DNA from: Myxococcales bacterium | Lineage (GTDB): Bacteria > Myxococcota_A > Bradymonadia > UBA4248 | Direction: 5' to 3' | Length of the DNA stretch: 25,503 bases | Assembly (NCBI GenBank): GCA_004554395.1 | Contig: SFMP01000011.1 | Location: 1-25,503, forward strand | Shown: positions 7,436 through 15,644 of the stretch, piece after piece | How the letters are laid out: each line of letters begins with the position of its first letter | Numbering within the stretch: the first letter of the stretch is position 1 | The notes under the pieces: model-generated | The model's database searches: none | What the model was told of the DNA's origin: nothing | Seen by the model: the letters and a program-made list of their open reading frames with translations, nothing else | Translations under genes and position numbers: made by a program

Positions 7436-7576
7436 AAAGCGCCCAACGGGCGCTTTGCATCATCGTTTCATCATCGAACAGACTGCTTTTCGGCGCCCAA
7501 GTGGGCGCATCGATCGGTGCATAAAGACAAAGCGCCCAACGGGCGCTTTGCATCATCGTTTCATCGTCGAACGGAC
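7436..7576 (-). repeat. 48-bp direct repeat: duplicated aspA 3' end plus terminator
   Basis: Positions 7436-7483 and 7529-7576 match at 46 of 48 bases, 93 bp apart. Read on the minus strand, the 7529-7576 copy contains the last codons of aspA (RSTMKR, stop) and its terminator. The other copy contains a similar tail (CSMMKR, stop) and the same hairpin but no gene in front of it. Between them lies another hairpin, GCGCCCA/TGGGCGC (7493-7508). This looks like a tail-end duplication left as a remnant. Confidence 0.85.
7529..7549 (-). terminator. Terminator of aspA
   Basis: Perfect 9-bp arms AAAGCGCCC and GGGCGCTTT with a three-base loop begin three bases beyond the aspA stop. On the minus strand the stem is followed by GTCTTTAT. 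An identical hairpin occurs at 7436-7456. Confidence 0.75.
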
Positions 7577-8950
7577 GGCTTCCGCTCCCGTCAGAGCATC
7601 GATCGTGGCCTCATCGAGCAATCCGAGTTCGAGGAGTTTTTGCTTCACGGATTTGCCTTCGTCGGCGGCTTCGATGCCGATGGCGCAGGCGCGATCGTAA
7701 CCGATGCGCTCGACCATCGCCGTGATGAGGGCTGTCGACGAGGCAACGCCTGCGCGGCATTTATCGACATTGGCGACGATGCCTTCGATGCAGTGATGCG
7801 TCATCATCGTGCACGCCTTGCGCATCATATCGAGGTCATTGAGCAAACAATCGGCGATGAGCGGCAAGAAGGCGTTGAGCTCCAATTGCCCTTGGCTGAC
7901 GGCATACGATACCGTCGTATCGTGCCCAATGACGAGGAAACACGCCTGTGTCATCGCCTCGGGGATAACTGGGTTGACTTTGCCCGGCATAATCGAGCTA
8001 CCCGCCTGACGCGCGGGCAACGAGATTTCGCCGATTCCCGCCTGCGGCCCCGAAGACATGAATCGCAAATCGGTGCACATTTTGATGAGGCTGAGCGATA
8101 GCGTCTTGAGCGCACCGCTCACCGTCGAAAAGACGTCGAGATTTTGCGTTCCATCGATGAGATCGTCGGCTTGTTTGAGCTCGAAATGCGTGATTTCTGC
8201 CAAATGTGGGACGACTTGCGCGACGAATTCATGCGAAGCACTCACACACGTCCCGATGGCGGTGCCCCCCAAGTTGACGCAATGGAGGTCTTTCCGAACT
8301 CTTACAAATCGTTCAAAATCTCGCAGAAGCGCCTCGGCGTAAGCTTTGAACTCGAATCCGAGCGTCGTCAAAACGGCATCTTGGAACTGCGTTCGACCGA
8401 CTTTGACGACGGAATCCAATTCTGCCGCTTTGCGACGCAACATCAATTCGAGCGTTTTGAGGGCGGGCAAGAAGGCATCGATCTGGCGAATGAGGGCGAT
8501 CTTGGCTGCCGTCGGGCAAACGTCATTCGTCGACTGCTGATAATTGATATCGTCGAGAACCGAAACGCGGTCATAAGAGCCCTTTTCGAGCCCGAGCAAT
8601 TCGAGTGCGCGATTGGCAATGACTTCGTTGATGTTCATATTGAGCGAAGTCCCAGCACCACCTTGTAGCGGATCGATGGGAACTTGTTCGTCGAAGTCGC
8701 CGTCGGCGACTTCACGACATGCACATAAAATCGCTTCGGCTTTTTTCGGGTCATCGGCCCAAGCCCCCAATTCGTGCGACGTCTTGGCACATGCATGTTT
8801 GACATCGCCCATGGCATGAATCCACGACGGATGCACTCTGCGCCCCGTAATTCCGAAATTCTCGACGCTACGAACGGTGTGAACGCCATAAAATGCATCG
8901 CCCTCAACGATGTGTTCGCCCAATAAATCGTGTTCCATTCTGTATGCCAT
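7553..8950 (-). CDS. aspA: Aspartate ammonia-lyase (aspartase)
   Basis: A 465-residue enzyme that reversibly splits L-aspartate into fumarate and ammonia in the cytoplasm. It belongs to the aspartase/fumarase superfamily. Visible signatures are MEHDLLGE followed by AFYGVHTVRSVENF at the N-terminus, GGAGTSLNMNINEVIANRA, the TAxxI region, and the superfamily signature GSSIMPGKVNPV with the catalytic serine loop. The length fits the family (about 470 aa). I chose the ATG at 8950 because AAAGGA lies seven to eight bases upstream and homologues begin just before the DLLGE motif; an in-frame ATG at 8986 would add 12 unlikely residues. It is monocistronic, with a terminator three bases after the stop. 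In anaerobes it often feeds fumarate respiration. Confidence 0.95.
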   Translation of the reverse strand: MAYRMEHDLLGEHIVEGDAFYGVHTVRSVENFGITGRRVHPSWIHAMGDVKHACAKTSHELGAWADDPKKAEAILCACREVADGDFDEQVPIDPLQGGAGTSLNMNINEVIANRALELLGLEKGSYDRVSVLDDINYQQSTNDVCPTAAKIALIRQIDAFLPALKTLELMLRRKAAELDSVVKVGRTQFQDAVLTTLGFEFKAYAEALLRDFERFVRVRKDLHCVNLGGTAIGTCVSASHEFVAQVVPHLAEITHFELKQADDLIDGTQNLDVFSTVSGALKTLSLSLIKMCTDLRFMSSGPQAGIGEISLPARQAGSSIMPGKVNPVIPEAMTQACFLVIGHDTTVSYAVSQGQLELNAFLPLIADCLLNDLDMMRKACTMMTHHCIEGIVANVDKCRAGVASSTALITAMVERIGYDRACAIGIEAADEGKSVKQKLLELGLLDEATIDALTGAEAVRSTMKR

Positions 8951-8972
8951 CGCGATTTCCTTTGTATGATGT

Positions 8973-9005
8973 CGGTTTGCAACCACGCAATACGGCGGTT
9001 TGCAA
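8973..9005 (-). promoter_or_regulatory. Direct repeats in the aspA leader
   Basis: The 10-mer CGGTTTGCAA occurs at 8973-8982 and 8996-9005, 23 bp apart, just upstream of the aspA ribosome site. On the minus strand these are two TTGCAAACCG copies. They may be a regulator site or a leader feature; no convincing -10/-35 pair overlaps them. Confidence 0.3.
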
Positions 9006-9150
9006 AAAATCGAAGATTGAAAATATACGGATAAAACTCGGCCCAGACAAGCAATTGCCGTTTGTCAGTAGCCACTGATTGGCGCCATTTTATGGAACGG
9101 CAGTTCGTTGCAACCTATTCCAAACGAAATCCGCCAAGCGGCAAATGCCG

Positions 9151-9774
9151 TTAATCGACGACGATATCGGGGATGGCGTCGATGCTACCCTTTCCCTGGC
9201 GAATGAGCCGTGGAACGTCGGTCGTCAAATCGATAATCGTCGACGGTTCGGGCGCAATGAGCCCACAATCGACGATCGCATCGAGAAATGGCAAGCGACG
9301 CGCTATCTCGTCGGGATCGCTAAAGGCGACGTGTTCGGGCGATGGAACAGACGTCGTGACGATGGGGTTTTCGAGCCGTTCGACGAGCATCCGCGTCACG
9401 GCATGATCGGGCACGCGTATGCCGACTGTCGCCGTCTTGCTCATCATCATGCGCGGTACTTCGCGAGCCGCTGGCAAGATAATCGTATATGCCCCAGGCA
9501 AAATGCGCTTCATCAGGCGATAGGCGATATTCGAAACGACGGCAAAACGCGCGATATTCTTCAAATCGGGGCAGATAAACGAAAGCGGATGTTTGCGATT
9601 CTTGCCCTTCATTTCGTAAACGCGCTCGACCGATTTGCGATTCATCATGTCGCAACCGAGCCCATATATCGTGTCGGTCGGATAGACGACTAACCCACCC
9701 GATTCGATGATTTGTGCAACGCGTTCGATTTGGCGCGCATTCGGCCAGCGCTCATCGACGGATATTTGCAACAT
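9151..9774 (-). CDS. yciO: Sua5/YciO/YrdC-family protein, YciO type
   Basis: A 207-residue protein of the YrdC/Sua5 fold. The family includes threonylcarbamoyl-AMP synthase of the tRNA t6A pathway. This copy looks like the YciO branch: the start is GGLVVYPTDTIYGLGCDMMN, then KHPLSFICPDL, LPGAYTIILPAAREVPRMM, VGIRVPDH and a STIIDLT-x-(D/T)-x-P-x-(L/V)-(I/V)R ending without the extra Sua5 domain. The length is close to E. coli YciO (206 aa). An AGGAG site lies seven bases before the ATG. It starts 18 bp after the yhbY stop on the same strand, so the two form an operon with an RNA/ribosome theme. Whether it makes threonylcarbamoyl-AMP or has the weaker YciO activity cannot be told here. Confidence 0.9.
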   Translation of the reverse strand: MLQISVDERWPNARQIERVAQIIESGGLVVYPTDTIYGLGCDMMNRKSVERVYEMKGKNRKHPLSFICPDLKNIARFAVVSNIAYRLMKRILPGAYTIILPAAREVPRMMMSKTATVGIRVPDHAVTRMLVERLENPIVTTSVPSPEHVAFSDPDEIARRLPFLDAIVDCGLIAPEPSTIIDLTTDVPRLIRQGKGSIDAIPDIVVD

Positions 9775-9792
9775 CTCTCAACTCCTGTCCCT

Positions 9793-10146
9793 TTAATCCT
9801 CGTCGTCGTCCGACTTGCCGTGCTTCACTAATTCAATTCGCGGTTCGTCGGGATTTGCCTTATAAAATACGAGGATATGACCAATTTGCTGAACGCAATC
9901 GCTATGCGTGGCTTCGGTCAAGGCGATCGCCACGTCTTCGAGCGAAACCGTACACGTATTGATGACTTTGACTTTGACGAGTTCATGCGTGTAGAGCGCC
10001 GACTCGAGTTGTTCGACGACTTGCGGCGATGGACCGCAATGCCCGACGTGGACGACGGGTTTGAGATTGTGAGCGAGCCCGCGCAATTGGCGGCGTTGCC
10101 AGCCTCGAAGATTCGGGCTAAGGCGCTGTATCAGACCTGGTTGCAT
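9793..10146 (-). CDS. yhbY: CRS1/YhbY-domain RNA-binding protein
   Basis: A 117-residue single-domain CRM (CRS1-YhbY) protein, an RNA-binding fold linked to pre-50S ribosome maturation in bacteria. The motif LRGLAHNLKPVVHVGHCGPS carries the GxxG-like loop region, followed by HELVKVKV and the QIGHILVFYK strand. The C-terminus is acidic (KSDDDED). I place the start at the ATG ending at 10146, because AAAGG is about ten bases upstream; the in-frame ATG at 10164 has no ribosome site and would add six residues. The protein is slightly longer than E. coli YhbY (97 aa). It heads a two-gene unit with yciO and is divergent from the lipoprotein gene at 10438. Confidence 0.92.
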   Translation of the reverse strand: MQPGLIQRLSPNLRGWQRRQLRGLAHNLKPVVHVGHCGPSPQVVEQLESALYTHELVKVKVINTCTVSLEDVAIALTEATHSDCVQQIGHILVFYKANPDEPRIELVKHGKSDDDED

Positions 10147-10359
10147 ATATCTTCTGCCTTTCATCGGCTACGCCGACGACAAAAAAACTAAAATCGATCT
10201 CCATCTCCATCAAACTCATCCATCGAGATGGCGAGCCAAATTGCTCGAAATGGGGCTTCATACGCCAAACGGCGGCGTCCGATCAAGCACTTATCCACCA
10301 TTGCCGCGCAAATCCCCCCCAGCAATCGCCGTTTTTGCGTCGCCACGCGCGTTCCAATG

Positions 10360-10388
10360 TGGAAAATCAACTGCCATTATGCTAAAAT
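10360..10388 (+). promoter_or_regulatory. Putative promoter of the VWA lipoprotein gene
   Basis: An extended -10, TGC-TAAAAT (10380-10388), has a TGGAAA -35 (10360-10365, four of six matches) at 17-bp spacing. The predicted start near 10395 leaves a leader of about 43 nt containing GGAGGAA before the ATG at 10438. The remainder of 10147-10359 shows nothing else I can name. Confidence 0.4.
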
Positions 10389-10437
10389 GGTGCGGGTCGT
10401 TTGTGTCCCATTTTGGATAGACTGGAGGAAGTATTAT

Positions 10438-13400
10438 ATGAAGTACACGAAACTAGGATATTGTGCATTGTTGTGCACCGCTCTGACCATGGTGAGCGGT
10501 TGCTCCGACGATAGCAAAACAGATCTCAAAAACCCCAGCGTTTGCGACGCAAAACTCACACCATGCCTCATCGGCTATAGCTGCGTCGATAGCGTCTGCC
10601 TCAAGAACGCCACGTTCGGTCAGGCATGTGGCGATGGCATTGTCTGCGTCGAAGGCAAATGCACAAACGGCTTCTGCATCAACGAGAACATCTCAAACGG
10701 CAACTCTAATCCAAACGCCGGGATTATTGGTTCACAATGTCAAAACGACAAGCAATGCCAAGAAGGCACATGCCTCGCTCGCGTCTGTACGATAACAGCT
10801 GCCGCCGGCGAATCGTGCAGTGACACGCTCCCATGCGCCACAAAACTCGTCTGCGACGCCAAAACGAGCAAATGCCTCAAAACGGCGGGGCTCGGGAGCG
10901 CCTGCTCGGAGTCAGTCATCTGCAGCATCGGAGAATGCGTCGATGGAACGTGTGCCGTCGTCACCGAAGAAGACAGACTCAAAACGACCGATACCGACGG
11001 CGATACGATCCCCGATTTCTGGGATCGCTGCGATAACGATAAAGACGAAGACGGCGCACCCGATTGCCAAGACCTCGATTCCGACGGCGACACCATCCCC
11101 GATTCAGTCGAAGCGGGCACCGACCGCGAGCTCTACGAAGACCCCATCGATTCCGATAGCGACACCATCCCCGACTTCCTCTCGCTCGACGCCGATGGAA
11201 ACGGCATCCCCGACGCCGTCGAAGGACTCTGCAAAGTCAATCGCGACGAAAACGGCGATCCACTCCGCGACGATGATGGCAATATCGTCGTCGCCGATTC
11301 GTGCAAACCATTTGCTCTCAATGGCGTCGTCGTCAAATCGGTCGACGGCATCCCGCTTTCCGATACCAATGGCGACACCATCCCCGATTTCCAATCATAC
11401 GACAACGACGGCGACGGCCTCCACGACGTTCAAGAAATCGCCGGTTTCACCCTCGTTCGCGACGGGCAAATCATTCCCGGGCGCTTGTGCGGAACCGCTC
11501 CTTGCGAACCTGGTACCCCCGATAATCCTTGGGATTCCGATGGCGACACCATCCCTGACTATAACTCACCCGACTCCGATGGCGACACCATTCCCGACTC
11601 CACCGAACTCAAAATCGATACCGATGGCGACGGAAATCTCGACATCTACGACCTCGACTCCGATGGCGACACCATCCCCGACGCCGAAGAAAAAGACCTC
11701 TTCTACACCACTCCCGAAGGCGTCAAGACGTTGTGCGTCATATCGCCCGACTGCGACGGCGACGGCCTACCCGACGGCGACGAAGTCAACTGCGACCCCC
11801 AAAAATACCCATTCGCCGCTACCAATACGCGCCTGTCGCACGATTCCGATGGCGACGGCGGTTCCGACGCCGCCGAATACGCAGCCGCTCAATTCGCCAT
11901 CGAACAAAACAAAAATTGCGAGGAGACGAAAAAGTGCTACAAAATCCCGTCGTTGACCCAAATCGGACAATTTGAACTCATCTCATCACCTGATCAAGTC
12001 ATTTGCGATGCAGCCGTCGAAGTCAAAGACATCTTCGACTTCTATTTCGAATTGCCCAAAAACGGCCCCGAAAAATCCGACAACCTCATCTTCTCGCCAT
12101 CGGTTTCAAAACTCGACGTCGTCATCAATCTCGACGTCACCGGCTCGATGCAAGCAGAAATCGACGATATCAAAAGTAAGCTAGGGAGCACGATCATTCC
12201 CAAAACGAAAGAGCGCGTCTCCGACTCCGCTTTCGGCATTAGCGCTTTCGCCGATTTCCCCATCACCCTCGGGAACAATTCTGGTGTTCACTACGGATAC
12301 CCAACTAATCGTACCAAATACCAAGCCGATAAGCCGTGGCTCATGCTTGCCAATGTTACGACAGATCAAGGTGTTTTGACGGGTGCTGTGAATAATTATG
12401 CCCTCACCGACGGCGCCGATTACCCCGAAGCTGGCTACGAATCGCTCTGGCAAATCGCCGGCGCCGATACCGTGACAAGCGAAACGCAGACGAAATACGC
12501 CACCATGGCTAACGACGGAACGTATTGCACGGGCGAACCAAAAGGATGGACGCCACTCGAAGCCATCACGCCAACAGCTGATCGCTGGGGCGGCGCGCGA
12601 TTCCGAAACGATTCGTTGCCCGTCGTCGTCCACGTCACCGACGCACCTTCGCACAGCTCAACGCTCGCCAACGGTTTCGGACTCAAAGAGTATCCCTACA
12701 ACGCTAAATATATCCAAAACCCGCACACCGACGCAGCTGTGCACCAACTCTACAAAGACAAGGGCGCGCGCATCATCTCCGTCTATCGCCGCAGCAGCGA
12801 TGACGCAAAGAAAAACGCAGACCAGGAAGGCATCGCCGCCGGCGCACAACATCCCGTCTTGCTCAACACGTCGACCGAAACAAACGCCATCGTCCCCGCG
12901 TGCGCGTTCAAAAAGTCCGATAACACTTGGACTTGCGGCGAAAACAAATGCTGCACCGTCACGACCGCCGCAGGTAGCGTCGATCCAAACGACGGCAAGT
13001 GCACACTCAGCTACGGCATCGTCAACGGCGCATCGCTTTCCGAAACGCTCGTCGACGGCATCGACGCCCTCGTCAAATACGGCACAAACGAAGTCGCCAC
13101 GCGCGTCATCGGCTCGCCCATCCCCGGCTCCGACAAAACGACCGCCTGCTTCATCAAACGCGTCGTCGCCAACAAATACGTCGCACCGCCCCAAGAGCCC
13201 GAAGCCTCGTGCAACCCCGTCGCCACTAAAGAAAAGTTCAAAGCCAACCCCACCGACCCCGATCTCGACTACTTCAACGGCTTCAGCAACTTCGCCGCCG
13301 GCACGTCGAGCATCAACCGCGAAGGCGCAAAACTCCACTTCGACGTCATCGCACAAAACGACGATTGCGTCGCACCCAAACGCACCGCCCAAGCATTCTC

Positions 13401-13503
13401 GGCGCAAATCGAACTCTACAACCCGACGACAAACCTCTCACTCGGCAAACGCGAAGTCTACATCATCGTACCTGGCGAAATCCACGTCGACGTCGTCAAC
13501 TAA
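10438..13503 (+). CDS. Large lipoprotein with Cys-rich repeats, TSP3-type calcium repeats and a VWA domain
   Basis: A 1021-residue surface lipoprotein. The signal peptide ends in a MVSGC lipobox (Cys about residue 21). Residues about 30-185 hold many cysteines in short EGF/dickkopf-like repeats. Residues about 185-480 hold about 13 acidic repeats of the DxDGDxxxD type, mostly DSDGDTIPD, which fit thrombospondin type 3 calcium-binding repeats. A von Willebrand factor A domain starts near residue 560 (VVINLDVTGSM), with a DxTGS metal-ion adhesion site. Such architectures occur in surface or adhesion proteins of Myxococcota and Bradymonadia. The GGAGG site before 10438 and the lipobox fix the start; the open frame reaching back to 10228 is not used. 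Monocistronic. Partner unknown. Confidence 0.9.
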   Translation: MKYTKLGYCALLCTALTMVSGCSDDSKTDLKNPSVCDAKLTPCLIGYSCVDSVCLKNATFGQACGDGIVCVEGKCTNGFCINENISNGNSNPNAGIIGSQCQNDKQCQEGTCLARVCTITAAAGESCSDTLPCATKLVCDAKTSKCLKTAGLGSACSESVICSIGECVDGTCAVVTEEDRLKTTDTDGDTIPDFWDRCDNDKDEDGAPDCQDLDSDGDTIPDSVEAGTDRELYEDPIDSDSDTIPDFLSLDADGNGIPDAVEGLCKVNRDENGDPLRDDDGNIVVADSCKPFALNGVVVKSVDGIPLSDTNGDTIPDFQSYDNDGDGLHDVQEIAGFTLVRDGQIIPGRLCGTAPCEPGTPDNPWDSDGDTIPDYNSPDSDGDTIPDSTELKIDTDGDGNLDIYDLDSDGDTIPDAEEKDLFYTTPEGVKTLCVISPDCDGDGLPDGDEVNCDPQKYPFAATNTRLSHDSDGDGGSDAAEYAAAQFAIEQNKNCEETKKCYKIPSLTQIGQFELISSPDQVICDAAVEVKDIFDFYFELPKNGPEKSDNLIFSPSVSKLDVVINLDVTGSMQAEIDDIKSKLGSTIIPKTKERVSDSAFGISAFADFPITLGNNSGVHYGYPTNRTKYQADKPWLMLANVTTDQGVLTGAVNNYALTDGADYPEAGYESLWQIAGADTVTSETQTKYATMANDGTYCTGEPKGWTPLEAITPTADRWGGARFRNDSLPVVVHVTDAPSHSSTLANGFGLKEYPYNAKYIQNPHTDAAVHQLYKDKGARIISVYRRSSDDAKKNADQEGIAAGAQHPVLLNTSTETNAIVPACAFKKSDNTWTCGENKCCTVTTAAGSVDPNDGKCTLSYGIVNGASLSETLVDGIDALVKYGTNEVATRVIGSPIPGSDKTTACFIKRVVANKYVAPPQEPEASCNPVATKEKFKANPTDPDLDYFNGFSNFAAGTSSINREGAKLHFDVIAQNDDCVAPKRTAQAFSAQIELYNPTTNLSLGKREVYIIVPGEIHVDVVN
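10990..11868 (+). repeat. Dispersed 27-bp acidic repeats coding for DSDGDTIPD-type motifs
   Basis: About 13 copies of a nine-residue acidic motif lie in this stretch, separated by variable linkers. At least eight carry the same GDTIPD ending, and several are nearly identical at DNA level (GACACCATCCCCGA). The shared synonymous codons suggest recent spread by recombination between copies. Confidence 0.85.
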
Positions 13504-13533
13504 CCCCTTGTTTTGATTGACGTTTTACCTTGG

Positions 13534-13673
13534 GCAACGCTATTGCCCCCCCGCTTGGGGGGGGCAATACGCTTTTGCTGGCTACGCCGCCGCTACGGCT
13601 ATGTGCTCGCTTCGCTGCGCGCATACGCCTACGCCGCACGGCTATTTCGCCCCGCGGGCTCAATACGCCGTGC
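13534..13673 (+). repeat. Array B: three TAT..ATA-C palindromic elements between convergent genes
   Basis: Elements lie at 13534-13577, 13597-13629 and 13636-13673. The first has a 12-bp core stem, TATTGCCCCCCC pairing with GGGGGGGCAATA. The third has perfect outer arms GCACGGC/GCCGTGC. Each has an unpaired C right after ATA (13570, 13626, 13666). They fill the gap between the lipoprotein gene and the 2-oxoacid oxidoreductase gene. Short T runs follow the first and third, so they may terminate transcription from either side. Confidence 0.78.
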
Positions 13674-13685
13674 CTTTTGGCTACG

Positions 13686-15074
13686 CTAGAGCGCACCAAA
13701 TCCCGCTTCGATGGCGTTCCAATGATTGGCCAATAATTTCATACTTTCATTTGCCCGAAAGCCCGATAAATCGGCGCCAACGCATTTCAAAAATGCCCCC
13801 AATAAGGCGAAATTGGCACTCTTGGGCTCGCCTGCTTGCGTCGCAATTTGCGTCGCGCAAATGCCATATTTCTTCGCCGCCGTCGATCGCGATGCAACGT
13901 CGCCTACGCGATCGATATCGAACAAAATTGCACCATTTTTACTTACTTTCGAAGAAAATTTCTCGAAAGCCGGTGCATTCATGGCAATGAGATAATCGGG
14001 AACGTCGACAATCGGGGCGGCGATTGGATCTTGCGATATGCGCACGAAACAATTGGCGGCGCCGCCGCGCATTTCGGGGCCATACGAGGGCATCCACGTC
14101 GTTTCGTAGCCCGAAGCGAGTGCGATTTGCGACAGCGCACGCCCAAGCGTCATAATGCCTTGGCCGCCAAACCCCGAACAACAAATCGACACATCGCCAG
14201 AGATTGGCAAAAGGCGTTCGCTGCTCGGTTTTATCGGTTGAGCGAGGCGTGCAAACGCCTCGGCAGTGCCTGCTGGCGTATAAGGTTCTGGGCAATGGCG
14301 AGCCTCGATCCAGGCGCGGCGCGATTCGTCGCGAAAGATGCCGAGCGGATACGTCTTTACCATCGTATCGGCGATGCGTTGCCGCGCCGCGCCGGGCGAG
14401 CAATGCCAATTCGATGGGCAAGGCGACAATATTTCGACAAAACTATAGCCGTGACCGTCGATTTGGTTGCGAATCGCCTTCCGAATGATATTCTTCGTTT
14501 CGATAATTTGCTTGCATGTTCCAATGGCGCAACGCGCAATAAATGCAGGACCTTCGATCTGATTGAGTATTTCACAAATTTTGAGCGGAGCCCCGTGCTC
14601 ATGCAAAACTCGGCCATTGGGCGATGTCGCGGTTTGTTGCCCGATCCACGACGTCGGAGCGAGCTGCCCACCAGTCATGGCAAAATTGGCATTATTGATA
14701 AATAAGACGGTGATATTTTCGCCGCGATTGGCGGCGTGAATCGCCTCGAGCAAGCCGATCGACGCCAAGTCGCCATCGCCTTGCGACGCTACGACAATCG
14801 CCTGCCGATGCAACCGCTTCACCGCCGTGGCGACGGCCGAGGCTCGCCCGTGCGCCGCCAATATATGCGACACCGACATATAAGAATCGGTCAAACCGCC
14901 GCATCCGACGGGCGAAACCCATATCGCCCTATCGGCAACGCCAAACTCGCAGAGTGCCTCGTCGGCAAACTTCAATATATTGCCGTGCCCACAACCGGGG
15001 CAAAAGTGCGTCTGCTGTGGGGTTTGGGCCTTGCGATATGTCGCTAAAAAAGTCGTTTTAGGGTTGGAGTGCAT
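13686..15074 (-). CDS. 2-oxoacid:ferredoxin oxidoreductase, beta-gamma fusion subunit
   Basis: A 462-residue fusion. Residues 1-270 are a thiamine-diphosphate-binding beta subunit: FCPGCGHGN, VGCGGL, the GDGD(L)..NNANFAMTGGQ cofactor motif and a later Cys pair (SPCPSNWHC). Residues about 290-460 are the gamma subunit: CSGFGGQGIMTLGRAL, then PSYGPEMRGG. Such enzymes oxidise 2-oxoacids (2-oxoglutarate, pyruvate or branched-chain) to acyl-CoA with reduced ferredoxin. The alpha subunit and a ferredoxin subunit are not in the window, so the partner must be elsewhere. The ATG overlaps the end of the upstream gene by 17 bases with no clear ribosome site, which suggests translational coupling. Substrate cannot be assigned. 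Confidence 0.9.
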   Translation of the reverse strand: MHSNPKTTFLATYRKAQTPQQTHFCPGCGHGNILKFADEALCEFGVADRAIWVSPVGCGGLTDSYMSVSHILAAHGRASAVATAVKRLHRQAIVVASQGDGDLASIGLLEAIHAANRGENITVLFINNANFAMTGGQLAPTSWIGQQTATSPNGRVLHEHGAPLKICEILNQIEGPAFIARCAIGTCKQIIETKNIIRKAIRNQIDGHGYSFVEILSPCPSNWHCSPGAARQRIADTMVKTYPLGIFRDESRRAWIEARHCPEPYTPAGTAEAFARLAQPIKPSSERLLPISGDVSICCSGFGGQGIMTLGRALSQIALASGYETTWMPSYGPEMRGGAANCFVRISQDPIAAPIVDVPDYLIAMNAPAFEKFSSKVSKNGAILFDIDRVGDVASRSTAAKKYGICATQIATQAGEPKSANFALLGAFLKCVGADLSGFRANESMKLLANHWNAIEAGFGAL

Positions 15075-15603
15075 CGCTAAATTTTGCCGATATGGCTTTA
15101 CAAAGCGGGAGTTTATCGGAGGCAGCGAGGTCTGTTTCGCAGACGCCGACGATTTGCATCACAGTCGCATCGAATTCGACCATCGTCTGATTAAACGTAT
15201 CGACGTCGCCTTGGCGATTGAGCGCAATGGCGGCCGATCGCGCTTTTTTGAAAAACGCCTTCGCCGTTTGAACTGGCATGAGATAGCGGTCGTAAAGCGC
15301 GAGTAGTGCGTCGTCATTTTTGGCAGCTTTGAGCGCATCTTTGCAAGCGGTCTCGTGGCTATCGGCTGCTTTGAAGAACATTTCGCCAGTTTTGGTGAGT
15401 ATTTTAATGCCCTCGTAGAGATCGGTGAGGTAGGCGGTTTCGTCGTTTGTGCCATCGAAGAGTTTCGAGAGCGCAGCCGCTTCTTCTTGGGCGGCGGCGA
15501 TTTCGCGATCGAGGGCTTGGCAGGCGTCGATCGTTTCGTAAGTTTGGGCGACGGCGGGGAGTGGTATTAAAAACAAAAGCAAGCTGAGTATGCGAATTTT
15601 CAT
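15058..15603 (-). CDS. Small secreted protein of unknown function (181 aa)
   Basis: A 181-residue protein with a clear Sec signal peptide (MKIRILSLLLFLIPLPAVAQ, cleavage after about residue 19). The mature part is mainly helical and holds four cysteines (DACQ, ETACKD, VCETD, LCKAI), which could form two disulfides in the periplasm. No known domain is recognised. No strong ribosome site is visible. Its stop lies inside the start of the 2-oxoacid oxidoreductase gene (17-base overlap), an odd pairing of a periplasmic protein with a cytoplasmic enzyme. Confidence 0.8.
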   Translation of the reverse strand: MKIRILSLLLFLIPLPAVAQTYETIDACQALDREIAAAQEEAAALSKLFDGTNDETAYLTDLYEGIKILTKTGEMFFKAADSHETACKDALKAAKNDDALLALYDRYLMPVQTAKAFFKKARSAAIALNRQGDVDTFNQTMVEFDATVMQIVGVCETDLAASDKLPLCKAISAKFSDALQP

Positions 15604-15644
15604 CGAAGAAAAGCTCTTAGGAACGAATTATAGTCAAACATGGA

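Noticed and set aside
10228..10437. Seventy-residue N-terminal extension of the VWA lipoprotein
   Set aside because: The signal peptide with lipobox and a GGAGG site begin at 10438; the upstream part is Arg-rich and lacks a ribosome site.
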